From a virus, in the IMG/VR virus record IMGVR_UViG_3300006868_000116, positions 1-23,455 of that record: a stretch of DNA of 23,455 nt. One strand, 5' to 3'. This document shows, one piece after another, positions 7,655 through 15,900 of the stretch. Under the pieces are notes generated by a model. That model was not told the DNA's origin, did not search any database, and saw nothing but the letters and a program-made list of their open reading frames with translations. Each line of letters opens with the position of its first letter. The stretch's first letter is position 1. A program made the translations under genes and the position numbers.

Positions 7655-8011
7655 TTATCCAATATTTTTTGATTGTAAAATTATACAAATATCGTCTTGA
7701 TTGTTATCAGAAACTTCTGCAATCGATCCATTGTATGCTAGACTGCAAATTTGTATTGGCATCATTGCAGGAACATCAAAAGTATTACCTTCTAGAAATT
7801 CTACTTCTTTAATTTCGCCATTACTGGTTTCAATCCATCTAATTTTAAATTTTCCACTATTTACAAACAAACTTTTATTTTTTGTTTTATGAAGATACAT
7901 ATCTGTACGAGCATTTAAACCTTCAAATACTAAAATTTTTCCCATGTAGGTAGGATGTGATGCCCATATTAATTCGTATCCCCAATCAGTTTTTTTAACT
8001 TTTTCTTCCAT
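7655..8011 (-). CDS. cupin-fold protein with reduced metal site
   Basis: A 118-aa single-domain cupin resembling the C-terminal cupin of type II mannose-6-phosphate isomerases and related sugar enzymes. The visible pattern is TDWGYELIWASHPTYMGKIL (8-27), MYLHKTKNKSLFVNSGKF (38-55) as the first cupin motif, and GNTFDVPAMMPIQICSLAY with IAEVSDNNQDDICIL as the second. Only H41 of the usual metal-binding histidines is obvious. The second motif has Ile where the family usually has His, so metal-dependent catalysis is doubtful and a binding role is as likely. It is the first gene of the minus-strand operon. There is no clear ribosome binding site in the 30 bases before its ATG, which is unusual beside its neighbours. 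Confidence 0.72.
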   Translation of the reverse strand: MEEKVKKTDWGYELIWASHPTYMGKILVFEGLNARTDMYLHKTKNKSLFVNSGKFKIRWIETSNGEIKEVEFLEGNTFDVPAMMPIQICSLAYNGSIAEVSDNNQDDICIILQSKNIG

Positions 8012-8041
8012 ATAAAGTATATATAATAAAAGGAAAACAAT
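8012..8041. promoter_or_regulatory. divergent upstream region of the tailoring operon and an oxygenase gene
   Basis: This 30-base, almost pure A/T spacer separates the cupin gene (leftward) from the oxygenase gene (rightward). On the plus strand it has TATAAT at 8022-8027 followed directly by AAAAGGA, the ribosome binding site of the rightward gene. On the minus strand it reads TTATTATATATACTTTATATG with no Shine-Dalgarno. It is the only intergenic space upstream of the nine-gene operon, so a leftward promoter in or near it is inferred. No -35 box is convincing. Confidence 0.35.
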
Positions 8042-8632
8042 ATGAATGAATTAGGTATTCATCCGCTTTTTAGCCAACCATTATACGAAGGACGTATAGA
8101 TATAGATAGTGTCAATCTTGATAATATTGTATGGGCAGAAAATTATAACAATTTTATAAGCACGAGCACCGACGTGTTAGAAATGCCAGAATTTTCAATA
8201 CTCAAAGAGCAAGTAATGCTTTCTTTACAAGATTATTTTTATGATGTTTTAAGTGTCAAAAAACAGACTGAAATTTATATAACAGAAAGTTGGCTTAACA
8301 AATCTATTAGAGATCAAATGCACCATAGACATTGGCATCCTAATTCTGTTTATTCAGGTATAGTTATATTACAGGCCGATAAAGATACTGGATTATTAAA
8401 TTTTATCACTGGACAATATCAAACTCTTGAATATGAAATTGAAACTCCAAATTTATTTAATGCTAAATCTATGACTTTTTGCCCTGATCCGGGAACAATA
8501 TTAATTTTTCCTAGCAATTTAGAACATCTAGTTACGGTAAATGCATCAGATTTACCTAGGATTAGTTTATCTTTTAATACTTTTATCAGAGGAATAGTAA
8601 ACAACCAGTCAATGACACAGTTAAAGGTTTAG
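8042..8632 (+). CDS. 2OG-Fe(II) oxygenase superfamily protein (HxH type)
   Basis: A 196-aa protein of the same family as the 203-aa oxygenase in the operon. It opens with a typical N-terminus (LGIHPLFSQPLYEGRID). The core is TESWLNKS (81-88), HHRHWHPNSVYSGIVIL with H97 and H99, PDPGTILIFPSNLEHLV with distal H162, and LPRISLSFNTFIRG with R173. These correspond one for one with the motifs of the operon copy. A clear AAAAGGA ribosome binding site precedes the ATG. It is transcribed away from the operon and ends overlapping the Nudix gene, which runs toward it. Iron- and 2-oxoglutarate-dependent oxidation is expected from the family; the substrate is unknown. Confidence 0.82.
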   Translation: MNELGIHPLFSQPLYEGRIDIDSVNLDNIVWAENYNNFISTSTDVLEMPEFSILKEQVMLSLQDYFYDVLSVKKQTEIYITESWLNKSIRDQMHHRHWHPNSVYSGIVILQADKDTGLLNFITGQYQTLEYEIETPNLFNAKSMTFCPDPGTILIFPSNLEHLVTVNASDLPRISLSFNTFIRGIVNNQSMTQLKV

Positions 8633-9066
8633 GTACTTGCTAATAAATCTAATAATTTAATTACTGTTTCTAATTTTACTTGATTAATTTTAACACTTAA
8701 GGTATTTCTAAGACCAGGATGTAGCGGTCTAGGCCATTTTGATAATGATGTCCATGCATACCCATCATGTTCATCGTTTAATTGCGGAATAAATTCTTCT
8801 TCTACTAGACAAAGATAGGTATAAAAATGAAAATGATTGTCATTACTTACAAAAGTTTCTAATGGTATACTTTTACAAATATTAATAGCACCAATTTCTT
8901 CGACAATTTCTCTTTGCAAGCCAGTCCAAGGAGTTTCTTCTTTTTCGGTAATACCACCTACTAACCCCCAAAAATTTTTATTTTTGCCTTTTGTCCTATG
9001 TAAAAATAAAAACCTTTTTTCTTTTTTACTGTAAATTAGCGCCCCACTGCAAACTATTTCTTTCAT
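8629..9066 (-). CDS. Nudix hydrolase
   Basis: A 145-aa protein with a perfect Nudix box: G, five residues, E, seven residues, then REIVEEIGA (about residues 38-60), which binds the catalytic metal. The preceding strand pattern VCSGALIYSKKEKRFLFLHRT and GKNKNFWGLVGG are family-typical, and the later segment DEHDGYAWTSLSKWPRPLHPGL resembles the specificity region of MutT-like enzymes. Nudix enzymes hydrolyse nucleoside diphosphates linked to another group, such as oxidised dNTPs, ADP-ribose or capped RNA ends; which of these applies here is not visible. It follows gp15 after 13 bases with only a weak ribosome binding site and probably shares its late transcript. Its end overlaps the convergent oxygenase gene by 4 bases. 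Confidence 0.9.
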   Translation of the reverse strand: MKEIVCSGALIYSKKEKRFLFLHRTKGKNKNFWGLVGGITEKEETPWTGLQREIVEEIGAINICKSIPLETFVSNDNHFHFYTYLCLVEEEFIPQLNDEHDGYAWTSLSKWPRPLHPGLRNTLSVKINQVKLETVIKLLDLLAST

Positions 9067-9079
9067 AAAAATAGTTATC

Positions 9080-10546
9080 TTAGAAATTTATCCTCCATGA
9101 ACCATGTGGATATTCTCCTTCAAACGATAAGATCCATTCATTGTTAATAAATTTGTATTGTATATTTGTGTTTAAATTAGTAGTATACACTATTTCATTT
9201 CCGTGTTCACTTGAATCAAATACCACATGCCATGTATTTCCGTCCCATTCTATAATGTCATTTGCTCCTGCTATAAAATCGGTTCCGTTGTCATTTTTCC
9301 ATGCATCAGCACCGTCTGTGTTATTAGTATTTCCAATATTTGTATCTAGTAGCAATAACCTTAGTCCAACAGTTTTTAAATTAGTTGGATTAGTTTTTAT
9401 AGGATCAATAATGTAGTCGATTTTTGTTTTATCGCCTGTAGGACCTGATATGATAGTATCACTTGGTAAAGTATCATAATCCCAATTAACACTCATAATA
9501 AAATCATCTAATGAACTAATTGTAATACTTCCTACAATATCTGTATCTAAATCATTCCTATACAAATGTATCTCTGAAATGCCAGGATTAAAAATATCAG
9601 GATATGCATCTAGATATTCTTTCCATGTAACTGATTTTGCGGAAGCAGTATTTGGTATTAATTTTAATGTATCGTTCATTACAAACAAATCATAATCCTT
9701 GTACGTAGTGGCAATCACTGCATCAGTATCAGGTCTAGTTGCAACTAAATTTCCAAACTCGTCTACTGTTGTTCCGTCTTCGTTAATACTTGTTTTATGA
9801 ATAGCATCTGATTTATATCTACTATCTGCGTAAGCTAATAATTCTGGCATAGTTTGGTGTAAATCTACGTTACCGTAAGATTCATTAAAAATACTTGTAA
9901 TAATTGTATGGATAATGCCGAGTTTTTTAACTTTAGCAGGAGGTGAAATATATATAGGAGTACTAAATCCTAAAGTTGCTATATCTATTTCAGTTTCTGT
10001 ACTTGTTCCTATACTCCTACTACTAAAAGTTATATTTTCTAAATTAACTACACTTAAACTAGTCCAATCTACAAAATTATCTGTTGTTTGTATTTCTAAA
10101 CTTGGATTAAACAACATAAGAATTTGCTCCAAGATTTGTAATTTTTGGTCTGTGTTTGTTGACCAAATATCTGCATTAATTGATAAATTATATGGAGTTG
10201 GCATCAATCTTTCAACTGTATAATTTTTTCCTTGCATGTTTAAATATTCTTCGTTATTAGAATCATATGCTCGTTCTCTAATATTAACTTTACTTACAAA
10301 GCTACTATCAGATAATCTAGATCTATCTAATTCTAAACCAGTTATGTAAACTGAAATTTTAGGCGCTCCTATAATTTTTAATTCAGAATTATCTTTAAGG
10401 ATAGATCCAACTTGCCTAGCCAGATCTCCGTAAACTACAGGAATAGTCTTTAAATTTCCTTCAATATCTTTATGACTAAAATTACTCAACATCCTAACAA
10501 TTTGAGTTATGTATCTTCTGATTTGACCATCATAAAAATGTTGCAT
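9080..10546 (-). CDS. 15: T4 gp15-like tail completion / sheath-terminator protein
   Basis: A 488-aa protein. The first 220 residues match the T4 gp15 pattern: FYDGQIRRYITQIVRMLSNF (4-23, compare FYNSSFRRYATLMGDLFSN in T4), IPVVYGDLARQV (35-46), a MPTPYNLSINADIW strand (115-128), QKLQILEQILMLFNPSLEI (134-152) and STPIYISPPAKVKKLGIIHTI (195-214). gp15 forms the hexameric ring that caps the tail and joins it to the neck. The C-terminal half (about 221-488) has no T4 counterpart (T4 gp15 is about 270 aa) and is acidic and Asp/Asn/Thr-rich. An AAGGTG ribosome binding site lies at the stop of the gp14-like gene 8 bases upstream, so the two are coupled. Confidence 0.85.
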   Translation of the reverse strand: MQHFYDGQIRRYITQIVRMLSNFSHKDIEGNLKTIPVVYGDLARQVGSILKDNSELKIIGAPKISVYITGLELDRSRLSDSSFVSKVNIRERAYDSNNEEYLNMQGKNYTVERLMPTPYNLSINADIWSTNTDQKLQILEQILMLFNPSLEIQTTDNFVDWTSLSVVNLENITFSSRSIGTSTETEIDIATLGFSTPIYISPPAKVKKLGIIHTIITSIFNESYGNVDLHQTMPELLAYADSRYKSDAIHKTSINEDGTTVDEFGNLVATRPDTDAVIATTYKDYDLFVMNDTLKLIPNTASAKSVTWKEYLDAYPDIFNPGISEIHLYRNDLDTDIVGSITISSLDDFIMSVNWDYDTLPSDTIISGPTGDKTKIDYIIDPIKTNPTNLKTVGLRLLLLDTNIGNTNNTDGADAWKNDNGTDFIAGANDIIEWDGNTWHVVFDSSEHGNEIVYTTNLNTNIQYKFINNEWILSFEGEYPHGSWRINF

Positions 10547-10554
10547 TATTCACC

Positions 10555-11721
10555 TTACACATTATCGGTTTTAGCCTTAAGAGCTTTACTTACACTCTGT
10601 CTTTCAGGCACAGACTCGCCGGCGACAGTTGTAACATTTGTATTATTAATAAACGTACCTTTTTGCGTACTCCTGTCATTGGTTTGAGTCATTGTCATAC
10701 GAACATTATCTTCCATTTTAATCCAGCGTCTTCCGTCGTATCTAAATAATCTATTAGGAACCATATCTGTCCTTAAAAAATAATCTCCTGTTACACTACC
10801 TTCAGGAAAAAGAGTACCATGACCAAAAATTTCACCATTAGGGGCTATTCCATCACCAAGTAAATAACCAGTATAGCCTGTCCTTTCTGGAGTTTGCATA
10901 ACTCTATCAGCCAATTCATTTGCAACACTTGCATCTAATTCTGTTAAATCAGCTGTAACTAACTCTACCCTACCTTCGTCATTTGTTTGCAATGTAAAAT
11001 AATGTCCAGTTTCGTAACCACTTTTCTTTGCATCAGCTTCTGCCTGTGCAATTACTGCATTATTAACTTGCATGTCTTTTTCATATGTTGATAATAAGTC
11101 TCGTAGACTACCTGCTGCAGGAACTTCTTCGTCCATTGGTAAATCAAGTATTTCTTTAAATTCTTGACTATCGACAATTTGTTTACATTTTAATCTATAC
11201 AAATGCGGATACCATGTAGGACTATATCCTTCTGCTGCTCTACTAACTTCTTCTACAACATAATAACTCTTAAGTGCAACATGAAAATCGTTTGCCGCAT
11301 ATTCATCTTTCATATGAGGCAATTCAATTACATCTCCACTCATTATTTTTCGACCTATTGTTTTTACTGAACTATTAATATGAATAGTCATAAACAAAGT
11401 GTCATTGTTTAAAAATAATCCAAATTGACTTAAATTAAAATCAATATCTTGAACGCTATAAATTCCTCTAATTGTATAGATATCCGGATCATATTTCCTA
11501 TCTCTATTTTCTAAAAATAATAAATCTTGTATGTTAGTTTCAGTTATAGCATCATAACGAGGAATATCTGCAGTTGCATCTTCCTCAGTTGGATTTTTTG
11601 GTCCTAAATATTTGTGGATATTTACATCTGTTCCGCCAACAGTAAACATTTCAAATATTCTTGCATCTATAAAATTGTAATCGTTCCCTTTACTGGGTTT
11701 GTATAAAGATATTCTAGGCAT
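10555..11721 (-). CDS. 14: T4 gp14-like neck protein
   Basis: A 388-aa protein. Residues 1-195 carry the marine T4-like gp14 pattern: RISLYKPSKGNDYNFIDARI (3-22), FTVGGTDVNIHKYLGP, ETNIQDLLFLENRDRKYDPD (61-80), IYTIRGIYSVQDIDFNLSQF (81-100), SGDVIELPHMKDEY (128-141) and EGYSPTWYPHLYRLKCK (164-180). These parallel the T4 gp14 segments around FFSNFGMQVQDE and GDLIYFPMDN. gp14 works with gp13 to close the head and join the tail. The C-terminal half is helical and acidic, then has a GDYFLRTD module (312-319) like those in the sheath and fibre. The start codon touches the end of a 31-bp palindrome and has no ribosome binding site, although the conserved N-terminus supports this start. Confidence 0.85.
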   Translation of the reverse strand: MPRISLYKPSKGNDYNFIDARIFEMFTVGGTDVNIHKYLGPKNPTEEDATADIPRYDAITETNIQDLLFLENRDRKYDPDIYTIRGIYSVQDIDFNLSQFGLFLNNDTLFMTIHINSSVKTIGRKIMSGDVIELPHMKDEYAANDFHVALKSYYVVEEVSRAAEGYSPTWYPHLYRLKCKQIVDSQEFKEILDLPMDEEVPAAGSLRDLLSTYEKDMQVNNAVIAQAEADAKKSGYETGHYFTLQTNDEGRVELVTADLTELDASVANELADRVMQTPERTGYTGYLLGDGIAPNGEIFGHGTLFPEGSVTGDYFLRTDMVPNRLFRYDGRRWIKMEDNVRMTMTQTNDRSTQKGTFINNTNVTTVAGESVPERQSVSKALKAKTDNV

Positions 11722-11751
11722 ATAGTATTTATCGAGTCGATAAATACTATA
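11721..11751. promoter_or_regulatory. perfect palindrome between divergent gp14 and gp13 genes
   Basis: Two 15-bp arms (11721-11735 and 11737-11751) are exact inverted copies around a single central G at 11736. Each strand therefore reads TCGATAAATACTATA going outward and so carries the octamer GATAAATA, one base from the T4 late-promoter consensus TATAAATA. It has no run of T, so it is not an intrinsic terminator. It may also be a binding site for a dimeric regulator. Confidence 0.75.
11726..11733 (-). promoter_or_regulatory. late-promoter-like octamer for gp14-gp15-Nudix
   Basis: GATAAATA on the minus strand, the mirror image of the gp13 promoter element. By T4 spacing, transcription would begin about 6 bases further on, at the gp14 ATG itself, which would make the mRNA nearly leaderless. 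That fits the absence of a ribosome binding site before gp14. Confidence 0.5.
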
Positions 11752-11755
11752 GGAG
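11739..11755 (+). promoter_or_regulatory. late-promoter-like element with ribosome binding site for gp13
   Basis: The sequence GATAAATACTATAGGAG combines a TATAAATA-like late-promoter octamer (11739-11746) with AGGAG (11751-11755), 10 bases before the gp13 ATG at 11766. The same layout (GATAAATACnnTAGGAG) recurs before the tail-tube gene, which supports a functional element. Confidence 0.65.
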
Positions 11756-11765
11756 ACATAAAAAT

Positions 11766-12524
11766 ATGACTGAAATAGCTACATTGAGACAAGAAGTTTA
11801 CGATTACATTCACAACATGCTAGGCGGAGGAATGGTAGATGTAGAACTTGATCCTGTACATTATGAAACTGCTTTGGATAAAGCATTAGCAAGATATAGG
11901 CAACGAACTGAAAATAGCACAGAAGAAAGTTATTTTTTTATGCCAACAATTGTAGATCAGAATACCTACACCTTACCAAAAGAAATTTTAGAAGTGCGCC
12001 GAATATTTAGACGTAGTATAGGCTCTCGAACAGGTGGCGGTGACGGTGGCAGTATATTTGAGCCATTTAACCTAGCATACACTAACACATATTTACTTGC
12101 AAGTTCTAATTTAGGTGGATTAGCAACTTACGATTTTTTTAGTCAATTCCAAGAACTTGTAGGCAGGATGTTTGGATCTTTTATAGAATTTAATTGGAAC
12201 AGGACAAGACATGTCTTAACAATACTCCAACGTCCTAGAGCAGAAGAAACTTTATTACTTGAATGCTATAACTATAGACCAGATGATCAATTATTAAGTG
12301 ATTACATGGGAAAAAGTTGGATTAGAGATTATGCTTTAGCTATTTGTAAAATGATGCTAGGAGAAGCAAGGTCTAAATTTGCTACAATTGCAGGTCCCCA
12401 AGGCGGAGGACAACTTAATGGTGATGCATTAAAAAGCGAAGCGCAGGCAGAAATGGAAAAATTAGAACAAGAAATTTCTACAGCAATTGCAGGTGGAACC
12501 GGCTATGGATTTATTATAGGTTAA
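11766..12524 (+). CDS. 13: T4 gp13-like neck protein
   Basis: A 252-aa protein matching the marine T4-like gp13 neck / head-closure family. Visible landmarks are DYIHNMLGGGMVDVELDPVH (13-32), ALARYRQRTENSTEESYFF (40-58), NTYTLPKEILEVRRIFRRSI (66-85), FSQFQELVGRMFGSFIEFNW (about 125-144) and GEARSKFATIAGPQGGGQLNG, with a C-terminal FIIG. gp13 and gp14 form the neck that connects the filled head to the tail. A strong AGGAG precedes the ATG. It is divergent from gp14, whereas T4 has both on one strand in succession. Its end overlaps the convergent HNH gene by 4 bases, leaving no room for a terminator. Confidence 0.85.
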   Translation: MTEIATLRQEVYDYIHNMLGGGMVDVELDPVHYETALDKALARYRQRTENSTEESYFFMPTIVDQNTYTLPKEILEVRRIFRRSIGSRTGGGDGGSIFEPFNLAYTNTYLLASSNLGGLATYDFFSQFQELVGRMFGSFIEFNWNRTRHVLTILQRPRAEETLLLECYNYRPDDQLLSDYMGKSWIRDYALAICKMMLGEARSKFATIAGPQGGGQLNGDALKSEAQAEMEKLEQEISTAIAGGTGYGFIIG

Positions 12525-12859
12525 AAATCCGGTATTAAATCGCCTTGTTTCCACTTTAATCCCTCTTTAGACAAAATTCTTTGACAATTTGCACAGATAG
12601 TTTTTAAATTAGAAAATTTACAATTTCGCAAATTACCATCAATATGATAAACGTTAAATTGTTCTTGGTAAGGGCTAGAAAATTTACATTTTTCACAGTA
12701 ATTTTTTTTTGTATATCCATTAATTTGCCATAACGGAATACCGACAGCTACCTCATCCGTTTTTAAACAAATCTCACATTTTTTTCTATAATAAGTTTTG
12801 TTGTTTTTTCTATAATTAATTGCTGCTGGTCGTATACCACAGATACATAATGGTCTCAT
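12521..12859 (-). CDS. HNH endonuclease
   Basis: A 112-aa zinc-ribbon HNH nuclease. Paired cysteines C5/C7 and C28/C31 lie at the N-terminus. A second set, C55/C58 and C89/C92, frames the nuclease core VYHIDGNLRNCKFSNLKTIC, with H72-x-D74-G-N76 and N84 as HNH residues. Related small HNH proteins are common in marine T4-like phages. The ATG follows a strong AAAGGTGAG. It lies antisense between the gp13 and gp18 genes. It may be a free-standing homing-type endonuclease or a phage DNA-processing nuclease; the sequence does not decide. A perfect TATAAATA on its strand lies about 80 bases upstream. Confidence 0.85.
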   Translation of the reverse strand: MRPLCICGIRPAAINYRKNNKTYYRKKCEICLKTDEVAVGIPLWQINGYTKKNYCEKCKFSSPYQEQFNVYHIDGNLRNCKFSNLKTICANCQRILSKEGLKWKQGDLIPDF

Positions 12860-12966
12860 TAGCTCACCTTTTTGCCCCTTTCCTATTTATGTTTTGAAAC
12901 CAATAAATTCCTAATATTCTGCTAAATACTTTTAGAATATTTATAGCCTTAATAGGAGAAAGTAAT
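12860..12966. promoter_or_regulatory. divergent control region between HNH and sheath genes
   Basis: The largest gene-free stretch in the window (107 bases). Rightward it holds GCTAAATA (12921-12928, a weak late-promoter match) and AGGAG at 12954-12958, 8 bases before the sheath ATG. Leftward it holds a perfect TATAAATA (12938-12945). The two elements form an imperfect inverted repeat, gct...agc, over about 12921-12947. Confidence 0.5.
12938..12945 (-). promoter_or_regulatory. T4-consensus late promoter octamer for the HNH gene
   Basis: TATAAATA on the minus strand, an exact match to the T4 late-promoter consensus. It points at the HNH gene, whose ATG is about 79 bases downstream. AT-rich DNA can give this by chance, but it falls in one of the few intergenic spaces. 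Confidence 0.5.
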
Positions 12967-15900
12967 ATGGCACTAGTATCACCAGGGGTAGAGGTTAAAG
13001 TAGTTGACGAAAGTTTTTATACTCCGGCAACACCTGGTACCTTACCTTGTATTTTTGTAGCAACAGCTTCAAATAAACCAAACGGAGCCGGTACAGGTAC
13101 AGCTCCTGGAACTTTATCAGCAAATGCTGGTACACCGTACCTGATTACATCTCAAAGAGATCTTGTAGATACTTTTGGAGACCCAATTTTTAAAACTGAT
13201 ACAAACAATAATCCTATTCACGGTGGTGAATTAAATGAATATGGATTACAAGCAGCTTATTCATATTTGGGAATAGCAAACAGAGCCTATATTGTAAGAG
13301 CCGATGTAGATTTAGGCGCATTAGAAGGGTCTGCTACAGCACCAGGAGCAGATCCAGCCGACGGTACGTATTGGCTAGATACAAGCATTTCGTTATGGGG
13401 TATACAAGAATGGAATGGAGCAAGTATACTAAATGGCGGACAAAATTTTACAAATCAAGTGCCGGTTGTAATTACCGATACAACAGATTTAACAAATACA
13501 GGTTCACTTAGCCTTAATGGATTTGCAGGAGAAATTCCTAAAAAATCCGTAGGATTATCTGGATCATATGCAGTTGTAGCAACAACTACCTTAAACAAAA
13601 TTTTCTACCGAAACACCACAGAATGGGTACTAGTTGGTAGTAATGCATGGATGAAAAGCTGGGCTACTGTTGCAGGAACAGCAGTAAACACGGTATTTTC
13701 AAATGATGTAGGTGCTGTTGCAGCAGATTTTGAAATTAATGGAGTAGTTATTGCAGTTAATCCTGGAGATACAGTTGACGATGTAGTAGCATCAATTATT
13801 ACTGCTCATCCAAATGGAAATGTATCTGCTGCAAATGTTGATGGTAAATTAGAAATTTACAGTGATGGAACAGATGGCGCAGGTGGAGCAATTGAAACTT
13901 TATTGCTTCATAATAATGCAAATGCTGATATTAATCCACTAGACGAACTTGGAATTTCATTTGATGTAGGAACAGGCAATGCATTATTTTATGTTCCAAT
14001 GTTACAAATTGGTCCACATACAAATGTACCTGAATATAAGTCAACTGCAGCAAATCCAAGACCTACAGGATCTTTATGGTTAAAAACAACTAGTCCTAAC
14101 AAAGGAATGGCATTTTCGGTTTCCAAATGGAACGACGGAACAAAAATTTGGGAACAACAAGATATTCCAGTTTATGACTCAAATTTAGAGGCTTTGTACA
14201 CATTAGATAGATCACAGGGAGGTCTTGGCTTATTAACTGGAGATTTGTATGCTCAAACAAACATAGGAAATGCATCACGTCCTGTTGGAACAGTAAAATT
14301 TTATAGAAGAGATGATGTAGCTCCTACACAAATTGTTGGTGTAAGGATTACAAATCAACTTTCAGGTAATGCCCAAGCATTTACAGTCCAAGTGTCTGAT
14401 GCAGGTACATTAGATTACACAGATGTAGTTACAATTTCTGCAGATTATGCAGGAGCTGCATCTGATGCAACAATTTTAGCCGATGCGATCAATGACGCTG
14501 GTATAAAAAATTTAAGTGCCGCTGTAAATGCTCAAAATAAAGTTGTAATTTCACATACACTTGGAGGAGATATAAAATTCATCGACACTAACGGTGTGCT
14601 TACTGCAGCTGGATTTAGTGGTTACGTTGACGAAACAACAGGCACTCCAAATTTATATTATTCTCCAGGGACAGATTCGTCTACAAATCCTTTAGATTTT
14701 ACTGCTACTTTATGGAAAGTTTTAAATTATACCGCTAGCGATGCAGAAGTTGTAGCAGACACAGCAGACGGTACATTATGGTATAGTTCAATAATTGACG
14801 AAGTTGACATACTTGTCCACAACGGTAGCGAATTTGTAGGATATCAATACGACGGTACAAGTGGCATGAGCGGAACTGCAAGTCCGTTCTACACCGTAGT
14901 AGATAGCGAAAAAACCGATCCAAATGGACCAATTGTCAGTGCTTCTATGCCAAAAGTTCAAAGCGATAATACAGCTTTGGTTACAGGAGATTTATGGATT
15001 GATACATCAGATATTGAAAAGTATCCTCAAATTTATCGCTATAATAACGATAGAACAGATCTACCAAAAGCAAATAGATGGTTCATTCTAGATACAACCG
15101 ATCAAACCACAGAGGATGGCGTTTTATTTGCTGATGCAAGATACAACACATCAGGTGTGAATAGTGATCAACCAGGCGATATTGCTGATTTATTAGTAAG
15201 CGATTATGTTGATCCAGACAGTCCAGATCCAGCATTATATCCAAAAGGAATGTTGTTATTCAATCTAAGACGAAGCGGGTTTAATGTTAAAAAATACCAT
15301 AAAAATTATTTAGAATTATCTGGTAAGAATATTAGATATAACAACGAAGCAATGACAGGACTAACAGAAGATACAACATATTTTCCAGATAGATGGGTTA
15401 CAGAATCCGGTAATCAGATTGACGGAAGTGGATCTTTTGGAAGAATTGCTCAACGTAAAGTTGTTGTCCAACAATTACAAGCCCTTGTAAACAGCAATGA
15501 TGAAATTAGAGATGACGAATCACGATTGTTTAATTTAATGGCATGTCCAGGATATCCAGAATTAATAGGTGAAATGAATTCACTAAATTATGATAGAAAT
15601 TTATCAGCATTTATCGTTGGTGACACGCCTTTTAGATTAGAACCAAATGCAACAGTGCTCAATGAATGGGCAACTAACGTTAATGGTGCTGCAGAAGATA
15701 ATATAGTAGGGTTAGTAAGTTCAGACCCATACATGGCAGTTTATTATCCAAGCGGTTTCACAAGTGATAATTTCGGTAATAATGTAGTAGTACCTGCAAG
15801 TCATATGATGTTAAGAACTATTGCACTTAGTGATCAAGTTTCTTATCCATGGTTTGCTCCTGCTGGTACAAGGAGAGGTAATATTACTAACGCAACATCG

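Noticed and set aside
12524-12560. Possible terminator between the convergent gp13 and HNH genes
   Set aside because: The two genes overlap by 4 bases and no stem followed by a T run is present.
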